NCBI GenBank assembly: GCA_964394205.1
Contig: CAYMVS010000047.1
Coordinates: forward strand, 1 to 18,019
DNA: 18,019 nt
From: HGM05190 sp964394205
GTDB lineage: Bacteria; Bacteroidota; Bacteroidia; Bacteroidales; Muribaculaceae
Direction: 5' to 3'
Shown here: positions 7,137-14,268 of the stretch, one piece after another
How positions within the stretch are numbered: the stretch's first letter is position 1
Layout of the letters: the number at the start of each line of letters is the position of its first letter
Notes under the pieces: model-generated
What the model saw: the letters and a program-made list of their open reading frames with translations, nothing else
What the model was told of the DNA's origin: nothing
The model's database searches: none
Made by a program: the position numbers and the translations under genes

Positions 7137-7574
7137 ATGGCTCTTAAAAGGCAACATGACATGCTGGCGGCGTTCTCGATGGCCTCGATGACCGATGTCG
7201 TCTTTCTGCTGCTCATCTTCTTTATGGTGACCTCAACCTTTGTCTTCCCGACAGCTCTCGAGGTCAACCTGCCGCAAAGCAGCGAGCAAACAGCCATCAA
7301 GCCCTCGACACGCGTCTACATCGACCGCTCGACAAAGATATATGTTTCACTCTCGGGCGAAGAGCCTGTCGAGGTTTCGACTGACCAACTGCTGGCCATA
7401 CTGCAGGCCAACAGTGACACCGACGGCTATATTGCGGTATATGCCGACGAAGAGGTGTCTTACGGACGGCTCATCGAGGTGCTCGACATGGGCGCACGAA
7501 ACAATCTCAAGATGGTTCTCGCCACCAAACCGGCTCCCACATCGGCAATGCCCAAAACCGACTCAAACCAATGA
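7137..7574 (+). CDS. exbD: ExbD/TolR-family biopolymer transport protein
   Basis: The 145-residue protein has a short cytoplasmic N-terminus, one transmembrane helix at about 18-38 (MTDVVFLLLIFFMV) containing the essential membrane Asp at residue 20, and a periplasmic domain ending with YADEEVSYGRLIEVLDMGARN, typical of ExbD/TolR. It completes the proton-driven motor with ExbB and passes force to TonB. It begins 34 bases after exbB. Its TGA overlaps the next start codon (ATGA at 7571-7574), indicating translational coupling with the TonB-like gene. The C-terminal TSAMPKTDSNQ tail is short, polar and not conserved. Confidence 0.93.
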   Translation: MALKRQHDMLAAFSMASMTDVVFLLLIFFMVTSTFVFPTALEVNLPQSSEQTAIKPSTRVYIDRSTKIYVSLSGEEPVEVSTDQLLAILQANSDTDGYIAVYADEEVSYGRLIEVLDMGARNNLKMVLATKPAPTSAMPKTDSNQ

Positions 7575-8320
7575 AACGACCCCCACGCCATCAACTGACA
7601 GCTCTTGTTGTCTCGCTGTTGTTTCACGCCGCTATCGTCGTGATGCTCACCGTGTTGTGGCTCAAATACAACCCGGCCGACTCTTTCGAGCGTGTCTGGC
7701 CGCCGGTCGACTCGTCGGAGATTTTGCTTGGGGGTGAGTATGTGCTTATTGGCGACGAGCCGACGGCAGCCAACGAGCCTGCGGCAGCTCCCCGCGAGGA
7801 GGCTACCTCTCCTGAACCTGCCGAGCCTACGGCCTCGACCGAGGCGGTCACCGAGTCGCCGGCAAAGGTAAACCCATCGCCCGAAAAACCCTCAAAACCG
7901 GCTCCCGACCCTGCGGCCGAACGACGTGCCAAAGAGGATGAGAAGACACGGCAGCAAACTGCCTCACGAGTGTCGGGTGCTTTCTCCAACTCAAAAACAA
8001 CACCCGGCAATCCTCAGGGAAACAGCGACAAAACAACAAACACCGAGGGCGCGCCGGGAGTCGATGTCGGAGGCCGAACGCTAGCAAGCTGGGTGAAAGC
8101 GCGTGGCAATGCCACCGGCACTATCACTATCGACGTGACCGTCAACCGCGAGGGCCGGGTGACAGCCGCTTCCTATAACCCGGGCCGCAGCAAGGGTGCC
8201 GTCGCCGCGAGCAACGATGCCCGGCAGAGCTGCATCAATGCCGCCCGACAATGCCGCTTCTCAAAAACGACCGATGGCCCCGAGACTCAACGCGGCACTA
8301 TTTCTTTCAGCTTTAAATAA
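7571..8320 (+). CDS. TonB-like energy transducer
   Basis: The 249-residue protein has a single N-terminal membrane anchor at about 9-30 containing Ser15 and His19, which reproduces the SxxxH arrangement of the TonB anchor that interacts with ExbB/ExbD. A Pro/Ala/Glu/Lys-rich periplasmic spacer spans about 60-160. The C-terminal domain, about 165-249 (GTITIDVTVNREGRVTAAS...AARQCRF...GTISFSF), is TonB/TolA-like. It is expected to span the periplasm and couple the ExbBD motor to TonB-dependent receptors. The C-terminal domain is divergent and a TolA-like role cannot be excluded. It overlaps exbD by four bases. Confidence 0.85.
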   Translation: MKRPPRHQLTALVVSLLFHAAIVVMLTVLWLKYNPADSFERVWPPVDSSEILLGGEYVLIGDEPTAANEPAAAPREEATSPEPAEPTASTEAVTESPAKVNPSPEKPSKPAPDPAAERRAKEDEKTRQQTASRVSGAFSNSKTTPGNPQGNSDKTTNTEGAPGVDVGGRTLASWVKARGNATGTITIDVTVNREGRVTAASYNPGRSKGAVAASNDARQSCINAARQCRFSKTTDGPETQRGTISFSFK

Positions 8321-8329
8321 CTGTAAATC

Positions 8330-8857
8330 ATGGCTCTTATAAAATGTGACGAGTGTGGTCGCGAGATTTCCGACCGTTCAGCCTTCTGTCCCGGTTGCGG
8401 CTACCCGACCCATCTTAATAAATCGGTGACTTCCTCTGAGAACTCTGAGAACTCGGAGAAATCTGAGAAATCTGAGAAATCTGTGAACTCTGAGAACCCC
8501 AATCTGAGAAACAAAATCACGCTCTTCATCGCTGTCTTTGCGGTGCTTCTGTTTCTTGTCTTAGGCCTGTATCTCTATGAGGACCATCGCTCGAGTCATG
8601 CCGAAACGACTGAAGAGGCTGCTGCCGACACCTTAGATGCCGCCACGGTGCTCCCTCTTGAGGTTGACACTCTCGCTCAACCGGTCGACACCGTTGTACC
8701 TGTCGCCAAACCGGCAGTAAAAAAAGCGGTTGAGCCTGAAACTCCCGCCCCGGCGGTTGCCGACGAACCTGTCACTGCACCTCCGGTCGAGACTCCCGCT
8801 CCGGCTCCGGTGGAGACTCCGGCTGCAGAGCCGGCTGCTGCTCCCGCCGCCGAATAA
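8330..8857 (+). CDS. Single-pass zinc-ribbon membrane protein with Pro/Ala-rich periplasmic tail
   Basis: The 175-residue product starts with a zinc ribbon with two knuckles, CDEC (6-9) and CPGC (20-23), which should bind one zinc ion. A SEN/SEK repeat follows (36-56), then a transmembrane helix at about 63-83, then an Ala/Pro/Glu/Thr-rich tail with a repeated PxPVETPA unit. The predicted topology is zinc ribbon in the cytoplasm and tail in the periplasm. Zinc-ribbon plus one helix is a common, functionally vague architecture. The tail looks like a periplasm-spanning linker of the TonB type. The gene lies nine bases after the TonB-like gene, so it is the fifth gene of the pdxJ-exb operon and a possible accessory of the Exb/Ton complex (inference). 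Its last 86 bases overlap comEC on the other strand. Confidence 0.82.
   Translation: MALIKCDECGREISDRSAFCPGCGYPTHLNKSVTSSENSENSEKSEKSEKSVNSENPNLRNKITLFIAVFAVLLFLVLGLYLYEDHRSSHAETTEEAAADTLDAATVLPLEVDTLAQPVDTVVPVAKPAVKKAVEPETPAPAVADEPVTAPPVETPAPAPVETPAAEPAAAPAAE
8435..8497 (+). repeat. In-frame 9-base microsatellite (seven copies of TCTGAGAAM-like unit)
   Basis: Seven consecutive nonamers of the form TCTGAGAAC or TCTGAGAAA, two with single substitutions (TCGGAGAAA, TCTGTGAAC), encode Ser-Glu-Asn/Lys steps at residues 36-56 of the zinc-ribbon protein. Copy-number change would preserve the frame and alter only the linker between the zinc ribbon and the membrane helix. Confidence 0.92.
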
Positions 8858-10808
8858 ATCCTTTTCTCAAATCGAAAGCACTGCAATCAAGGCTATCGAG
8901 CCGCTGCAGTGTCTTGTAATGCAGGTTGGCGCCAAACACGACCTTGCCGGGTCGATGCCGCGCTATGAGCTGCATTAGATCGCCATGAAACGGCGCCCCG
9001 ACTATAAGGAAGTCGATCGGGGTACTGTCGGCGGGTGATACCTCCACCCGGTCATTCACAAACCCAAATGTGGTCGACATGGCCCTGAGTCTTTTAACGT
9101 TAGAATGAGGGTGAAACATCTCTATCGAGTCGATGCCGCGCCGGCCAAGATAATCCTCCAGGCGGCGTTGAAGCCGCAGCCTGACATTCTGCTTTCCCCC
9201 GGGCATGGCATCGGTAACCATCAGGCACTTGCCGTGGTCGACCAGCACCAGGGCATTGCCCGCCGGCGTTCCCACAATCATCCAGTCGCTCGCGGGAGTC
9301 GACGGCGTTGTGTAATGGTTTGCCATCGGTACCGAAAGAAACACCACGAGCGATGCAATAGCCGTTGTAAGGCGAAAACGCTGTCGACCTATCGCTATGA
9401 GCATCAGCAGTATAGCGACGCATGCTATACAAACAGCCGGCAACGACGGGTATAAATGGGTCACCACTGCAGCCGTCGAGTCGACCACCTTGACCGAGGT
9501 TTCAACAAGGACATGATGAAGAAAATCGCCCGCCTTCACGAGCCATCCGGCACAGAGATGCACCGACCACAACACCATGACGATGACCCCAATCACAAGA
9601 AACAACGGCAACACGATGAACGCCACAAGGTTGCTGACCAAAAACAGGGTCGGCATTATGTGGAAATGATAGGCCACAAGGGGAGCCGTCGCCACGGTTG
9701 CGGCAAGCGTGACGACAGGAAACTCTACAAAAAAGAGGCCTCGAGCTTTCGCGCCACATATAATTATGGAGATGACCGCCAGGAAAGAGAGTTGAAAACT
9801 GAGCGCATAGAGCGAGCCGGGGTCAAAGAGAAGGATGATCACAGCCGCTGCCGCCACTGAATTGAGCGGCGACGAGTTTCGCTCTATCATCTGTGCCGTC
9901 AAAAAGATTGAGGCCATGACAACCGCCCGCGTCACCGAGGGTGAAAATCCTGTTAAAAGTGCATACGCCCACAAAAAGATGATAATCAGCAGCCGGCGCA
10001 GGTTTATCTTTCCCGAGGCATGAACCGGGAAGAAAACAACCATAAGTATCAGCATGATGACTGTGACATGTGTACCGCTCAACGCTAAGATGTGGGCTAT
10101 GCCGGCCTTTGAGAAATAGTCGCGTGTCGAGCTGTCGACAAAGCTGTCGTCGCCCACCAATGTCGCGGCTAAGAATCCCGCTGTCCCGCTGTCAAAGGGG
10201 CCGGTGACAATATCGTCGACAACCCGCGCTTTGAGACGACGGGCAAAATTGATTATGCCCGGAGCATCGCCAAGCAGCTGCAGGCTGTCGGCCCGCACGA
10301 TGGCACAGCCCGATATACCCCTCTGTCTCAACAGTTTTCCATAATCAAGCTCGTCGGGCAAAAGATAATCGGCCGACCCGTCTTCAACCGCAGCTGTAAA
10401 CCTCACCGTGCTGCCGGGCGTCAGCAGATAGCCGTGCCCGTCAAGCACCGACAACCTCAGTCGGCATCGGGGCGACCGGATTTCAACAATATAGTTATCT
10501 GCGTTATCGTGCTCCTCGGCCTCTACGATTGTTCCCTGAAATGTCCTGACATCTCCATAATGCAACTCACCTGGCACCGGCGTTGATGCCCGATGTCCTG
10601 TGGCGAGACCTGCAACCAAAGCCACGACCCAAAGAGACGGCCGGCCCCATCTGAAAATGAACAGCACGACAGCGACAGCGCCCAGCGCCAACAGGACCCA
10701 CTGTGCCGACAACACCGATGAAAGCAGGATGCCTACCGCAAGCATCAGTGCAACAGGCATCAATGGCATAGACCGCCACGAGAGAACCGGGGGCCGGTAG
10801 CGCGACAT
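8772..10808 (-). CDS. comEC: ComEC/Rec2-family DNA-uptake channel with degenerate C-terminal hydrolase-like domain
   Basis: ComEC forms the inner-membrane channel for single-stranded DNA in natural transformation. The 678-residue product has N-terminal transmembrane helices (about 17-75), an OB-fold-like DUF4131 region (about 85-180), and the multi-helix competence domain (about 205-490) with the hallmark KAGIAHILALSGTHVT at 235-250. The tail from about 505 resembles the metallo-beta-lactamase-like domain of ComEC, but its expected HxHxDH motif reads HPHSNV at 566-571. The last 25 residues are Pro/Glu/Arg-rich and lie antisense to the zinc-ribbon gene. The ATG at 10808 shares a base with the TGA of the upstream gene (TGATG), so translation is likely coupled. 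DNA uptake is inferred from the family; no other com genes are in the window. Confidence 0.93.
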   Translation of the reverse strand: MSRYRPPVLSWRSMPLMPVALMLAVGILLSSVLSAQWVLLALGAVAVVLFIFRWGRPSLWVVALVAGLATGHRASTPVPGELHYGDVRTFQGTIVEAEEHDNADNYIVEIRSPRCRLRLSVLDGHGYLLTPGSTVRFTAAVEDGSADYLLPDELDYGKLLRQRGISGCAIVRADSLQLLGDAPGIINFARRLKARVVDDIVTGPFDSGTAGFLAATLVGDDSFVDSSTRDYFSKAGIAHILALSGTHVTVIMLILMVVFFPVHASGKINLRRLLIIIFLWAYALLTGFSPSVTRAVVMASIFLTAQMIERNSSPLNSVAAAAVIILLFDPGSLYALSFQLSFLAVISIIICGAKARGLFFVEFPVVTLAATVATAPLVAYHFHIMPTLFLVSNLVAFIVLPLFLVIGVIVMVLWSVHLCAGWLVKAGDFLHHVLVETSVKVVDSTAAVVTHLYPSLPAVCIACVAILLMLIAIGRQRFRLTTAIASLVVFLSVPMANHYTTPSTPASDWMIVGTPAGNALVLVDHGKCLMVTDAMPGGKQNVRLRLQRRLEDYLGRRGIDSIEMFHPHSNVKRLRAMSTTFGFVNDRVEVSPADSTPIDFLIVGAPFHGDLMQLIARHRPGKVVFGANLHYKTLQRLDSLDCSAFDLRKGFIRRREQQPALQPESPPEPERESRPEVQ

Positions 10809-11749
10809 CAGTCAATGGTGTGCATCACAACAAAAAAGCTGCTCACACCGATTATTATCCACAAGGCGATGGCAAGGAGAAGAGGCTTGACTCCAACCTC
10901 TTTGATTGTCTTAAGCGACAGGCTCGCTCCTATCAGGAAGAGGGTGAGCACCAATCCGCGCTTGGCCACGTAAACCAGCCCTGAGGTGAGCCACCCGGGC
11001 AGGTTGCAATAAGTGTTGGCCACCATCGCAAGTATAAACAGGAAGATAAACCAGGGAATTGAAATCTTGCTGCCTTTCTCGCGGAAAATCAACATTGTCA
11101 CCAGAGCCAACGGGATAATCCACAGCGCGCGCGTCAGCTTGATGAGCGTTGCCATCTTCAAAGCCTCGGGGCCGTAGGCCTCGCCCGCTCCGACAACCGA
11201 CGATGTGTCATGGATAGCGATTGCCGCCCAGGTGCCAAACTGTTGCTGTGACATGTCGGCAAAATGGCCGATAGGCGGGAAGATGAACAGCGCGATCGCG
11301 TTAAGGATGAAAATCACACCGAGCGAAACGGCCATCTCATGGTCGCCGGCTTTGAGAACCGGCCCTACCGCCGCTATCGCCGAGCCTCCACAAATGGCCG
11401 TTCCCGACGCTATCAGATAGCTCGTCTTGCGGTTGAGATGTATCCACCACCCTATCAGCACTCCAAAAACCATCACCCCGACAACCGACACGATGGTAAA
11501 CATCATCCCCTCCGAGCCCGATTTCAGCGACTCGACAAGATTCATCCCAAAGCCGAGACCCACAACCGAGGCCTGCAACAGATATTTGGAGGTCTTTTTG
11601 TTAAACTTGGGATAGGGGCACTCAAAAAGGAGCGCATAGACAAGGCCGAGGAAAAGAGCGACGGCCGGTGTCACGGTATATCCGAGCCCGACACAATCAA
11701 ACGGAAAAACGACAATCACTAAAAGTGCAATATAAATCCACTTTGACAT
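10808..11749 (-). CDS. YeiH/UPF0324-family inner-membrane protein, putative anion exporter
   Basis: The 313-residue product is almost entirely hydrophobic, with about ten predicted membrane segments. It carries the family signatures GTAICGGSAIAA at 116-127 and AIHDTSSVVGAG at 178-189, as well as a VGLGFGMN segment near 63-70. These define the UPF0324/YeiH family (Pfam Cons_hypoth698), often described as putative sulfate or sulfonate exporters; the substrate is not established in general and cannot be deduced here. It starts 17 bases after the aroE stop and overlaps comEC by one base, so it is the middle gene of a leftward operon. No metabolic link to shikimate synthesis or DNA uptake is evident; the grouping may be simply transcriptional. 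Confidence 0.9.
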   Translation of the reverse strand: MSKWIYIALLVIVVFPFDCVGLGYTVTPAVALFLGLVYALLFECPYPKFNKKTSKYLLQASVVGLGFGMNLVESLKSGSEGMMFTIVSVVGVMVFGVLIGWWIHLNRKTSYLIASGTAICGGSAIAAVGPVLKAGDHEMAVSLGVIFILNAIALFIFPPIGHFADMSQQQFGTWAAIAIHDTSSVVGAGEAYGPEALKMATLIKLTRALWIIPLALVTMLIFREKGSKISIPWFIFLFILAMVANTYCNLPGWLTSGLVYVAKRGLVLTLFLIGASLSLKTIKEVGVKPLLLAIALWIIIGVSSFFVVMHTID

Positions 11750-11766
11750 CTATCTGAATTTTTTAG

Positions 11767-12528
11767 TTATGAGTTCCACATATTCCAAGCCCCGAATGCC
11801 TGCAACAAAAGCATCTCGATGCCGTTTTTGACACGCGCCCCCTGAGCCTCGGCCCGCTTGAGAAACAATGTTTTGTCAGGATTGTAGAGCACGTCATAGC
11901 AAAGATGTGACGGGGTCAACAGGTCGTAAGGGATGTCGGGACACTCGTCGACATGAGGATACATGCCAACCGGTGTCGTGTTGACAATCACGGTGTTGGC
12001 AGCCATCACCCCGGGGGTGAGGTCGGCGTAGGTTATCACCCCCTCGCGCGCGGTGCGCGACACAAAGGTGACGCCCAGTCCAAGCTTGCCCAACCCCTGG
12101 CCGACGGCTTTTGACGCGCCACCGGTGCCAAGTACAAGCGCGTGCCTGTCGGCATCGGTCAGCAACGGCTTGACCGAGTCGACAAAACCGATCACGTCGC
12201 TGTTATACCCCTTGAGCCTGACATCACCGTTGTCGGCACCGCGTGTTATCTTGATGACATTGACAGCGCCAATGCGGGCGGCATCTTCGTCAATCTCGGT
12301 CAGGTAGGGTATCACCTGCTGTTTGTAGGGTATGGTGACATTCAGCCCCACAAGATTCTGGTTCTCAGCCACCACCTCCATCAGGTCGCCAATGTCGGCA
12401 ATCTCAAAATTATCATAACGCGCGTCGATTCCCTCGGCTTCAAATTTTTGGTTAAAATACTGTCGGGAAAAGGAATGGGAAAGAGGATAACCGATGATGC
12501 CAAACAGGCGGGCCGGGACGTGATTCAT
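11767..12528 (-). CDS. aroE: Shikimate dehydrogenase
   Basis: AroE reduces 3-dehydroshikimate to shikimate with NADPH in the aromatic amino-acid pathway. The 253-residue product shows the shikimate-binding PLSHSFS at 15-21, NVTIPYK with the catalytic Lys69 at 63-69, YNSD with catalytic Asp111 at 108-111, the nucleotide-binding GTGGASKAV at 134-142, NTTPVGMYP at 183-191, YDVLYNPD at 211-218 and LLLQAF near 240-245. It is slightly short but complete, as usual in Bacteroidetes. The ATG at 12528 is preferred to the TTG at 12558, because the extra ten residues precede a conserved N-terminus and the TTG lies inside the predicted -7 element. It heads the aroE-yeiH-comEC operon. Confidence 0.96.
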   Translation of the reverse strand: MNHVPARLFGIIGYPLSHSFSRQYFNQKFEAEGIDARYDNFEIADIGDLMEVVAENQNLVGLNVTIPYKQQVIPYLTEIDEDAARIGAVNVIKITRGADNGDVRLKGYNSDVIGFVDSVKPLLTDADRHALVLGTGGASKAVGQGLGKLGLGVTFVSRTAREGVITYADLTPGVMAANTVIVNTTPVGMYPHVDECPDIPYDLLTPSHLCYDVLYNPDKTLFLKRAEAQGARVKNGIEMLLLQAFGAWNMWNS

Positions 12529-12555
12529 TATTCTATCTGTTAATCTGTTTGCTTG

Positions 12556-12586
12556 CAAAATTAGTCAAAACTTCCTTTCATGCAAA
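12556..12586 (-). promoter_or_regulatory. Predicted promoter of the aroE-yeiH-comEC operon
   Basis: On the minus strand, TTTG (12586-12583), 19 bases and TAATTTTG (12563-12556) match the Bacteroidetes consensus exactly. The expected start is near 12549, about 20 bases before the aroE ATG. The promoter is only a few bases past the stop codon of the upstream glycosidase gene. Confidence 0.65.
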
Positions 12587-12589
12587 CTG

Positions 12590-14104
12590 CTATTTGGAAA
12601 AGGTTGGCTTATGCTCATGCCCATACCCGTCGACCACAGCCACTGCAAACACCCAATCTCCCTGATTATCTGCTATGTGGGCCGGCAATTTAAATTCAGT
12701 CGTGTAGCTGATGCCAAGCAACCAACGCGCCGGGATATTTTTGCGCTCGAGACGACTAAGCCGGGTCTCACGCGGCATGGCGTAAACCGAATATTTCACT
12801 ATCGAGCCCCGGCGGGCCGGCTCGACCCCACTCCAGCTGAGGCTTCCCCCGTCTGTCTCTATATCCTTGACCGGGCCATATTTGAGCTTGTATTTCCAAT
12901 CGACAGCCGGCGACAAGGCTTTTTGGCTGTAAACCGTCTGTTTCAATTCATCGCCAAGGGCGCCCAAGAGTGGCTTGGCCGAAAAATAGCAAGAACCGGG
13001 TGCCTCATTGCGTGAGAAGCGACGGTTGAGCTCCACCTGACTTGCAACCTCTTGGCCGGTGAGCGCCTCACCCTTTTTTAGCGATGAAAGCGACTGGGAG
13101 GCATAGTGGTGACGCTCAAAACGGTGAGCGACATCGCTCCACCAGCGTGTCAGAGGCTCGTAGGGAGCCGTGGCGTGGGTCGTCGGCCAGTAAAGCTGAG
13201 GCGAGATAAAGTCAATCGACCCCTCGGCGAGCCATGCCAACGGGTCGCTGTAGATGGTTGCATACTGCCAGTCGGCGGCCTTTACCGGACAGGGAGTGAC
13301 ACCATGACGCGGCGCCGAGGTGTCGGCCTTTCCGGCAACTCCCGCCGGCCCGATGCCAAACCTCACCTCGGGCCGGGTCCGGGCTATCATCTCGGCGATC
13401 TCTGTAACAAGAAAGTTGATATTGTCGCGGCGCCAGTCGCCTATGCTCTGACCCTCGATTGCCATCTGGCTGTATAACCGATAGTCGTCGGCGGTCTCGT
13501 CCTCGGGGATGTTGTTGGGGTAAAAATAGTCGTCAAACAACATTCCGTCAATATCATAGTTCTCCACAATCTCGCGACAGACATTCAGTATGTGGCTGTG
13601 GCTGGCCGACAGGGCCGGGTTGAAGACCGTGTATTTATCATATTTCAACAACATGCCGTCGGTTTTAAACGCCCTGTCAAACGGGGTGTCATAGTCAGGA
13701 CCGGCGCTCCAGCGAAAAGGATTGACCCACGCGTAACACTCCATGCCGCGCCGATGGCACCCCTCCACCACATAGGCGAGCGGGTCCCACCCCGGGTCAA
13801 CACCTCGTGTCCCCGTCAGCGACGCCGACCACGGCTCATAGCTCGAGCGATACATCGCGTCGGCCAACGAGCGCACCTGAAAGCAAACCGTCGTAAGCCT
13901 CAACTCGGCAAAACGGTCAAGGTAGCGGTCAATCTCGGCCTGCTGTGCCTTTGTCACCTCTTTGCCCGTTCCCTGGGTCGATGGCCAATCAATATTATAA
14001 ACTGTTGTGAACCAGACTCCTCTAAATTCACGCTTGGGCGACTGGGCAGATGAGACAGACCAAATCGCCAGCAGCATCATAAATGTCAGTACTATTTTTC
14101 TCAT
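12590..14104 (-). CDS. Secreted GHL10-type (DUF187) glycosidase with C-terminal fibronectin-III-like domain
   Basis: The 504-residue product has a signal peptide (residues 1-20, cleavage after SSA) and the glycosyl-hydrolase-like 10 core, about 25-400. Hallmarks are EFRGVWFTTVYNIDWPS at 26-42, a VNPFRW motif at 127-132, the DGMLFDDYFYPN motif at 186-197 with the probable catalytic acidic pair Asp191/Asp192, and ISPQLYWP at 300-307. Residues about 408-497 resemble an FN3 domain. The family includes YngK and E. coli DigH (YddW), which cleaves peptidoglycan strands lacking stem peptides. A role in cell-wall glycan processing is a reasonable inference but the substrate is unproven. The frame is open further upstream to 14206, but the ATG at 14104 fits the signal peptide exactly. 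No clear promoter was found for it. Confidence 0.9.
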   Translation of the reverse strand: MRKIVLTFMMLLAIWSVSSAQSPKREFRGVWFTTVYNIDWPSTQGTGKEVTKAQQAEIDRYLDRFAELRLTTVCFQVRSLADAMYRSSYEPWSASLTGTRGVDPGWDPLAYVVEGCHRRGMECYAWVNPFRWSAGPDYDTPFDRAFKTDGMLLKYDKYTVFNPALSASHSHILNVCREIVENYDIDGMLFDDYFYPNNIPEDETADDYRLYSQMAIEGQSIGDWRRDNINFLVTEIAEMIARTRPEVRFGIGPAGVAGKADTSAPRHGVTPCPVKAADWQYATIYSDPLAWLAEGSIDFISPQLYWPTTHATAPYEPLTRWWSDVAHRFERHHYASQSLSSLKKGEALTGQEVASQVELNRRFSRNEAPGSCYFSAKPLLGALGDELKQTVYSQKALSPAVDWKYKLKYGPVKDIETDGGSLSWSGVEPARRGSIVKYSVYAMPRETRLSRLERKNIPARWLLGISYTTEFKLPAHIADNQGDWVFAVAVVDGYGHEHKPTFSK

Positions 14105-14208
14105 TTCACCGCAAGTTACAAATAATTCCTGACCCTTTAAGCCATTTCTGAAAAATTTCTCAAGATTTTTTATAGCTCTCGGCCCGGGGGAGGCCCTGCT
14201 CAACAATT

Positions 14209-14240
14209 TTTGGCAATATGACAGAAAATAAGTAAATTTG
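14209..14240 (+). promoter_or_regulatory. Predicted promoter of alaS
   Basis: TTTG (14209-14212), a 20-base spacer and TAAATTTG (14233-14240) match the Bacteroidetes consensus exactly. The predicted start near 14247 gives a short leader of about 22 bases, too short for an attenuator or T-box. Confidence 0.7.
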
Positions 14241-14268
14241 CAGTTGGAAAAACAAAACTCTGAAAATT

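Noticed and set aside
8435..8497. Regular repeat as a CRISPR-like array
   Set aside because: The units are contiguous nonamers without spacers and are in frame in a coding sequence.
14181..14196. GGCC-rich small hairpin between the GHL10 gene and alaS
   Set aside because: Only four pairs around a seven-base loop, no U tract and no position relative to a gene end that needs a terminator.
14105..14206. N-terminal extension of the GHL10 gene
   Set aside because: It would place 34 non-conserved residues before a complete signal peptide and start at a TTG near the alaS promoter.
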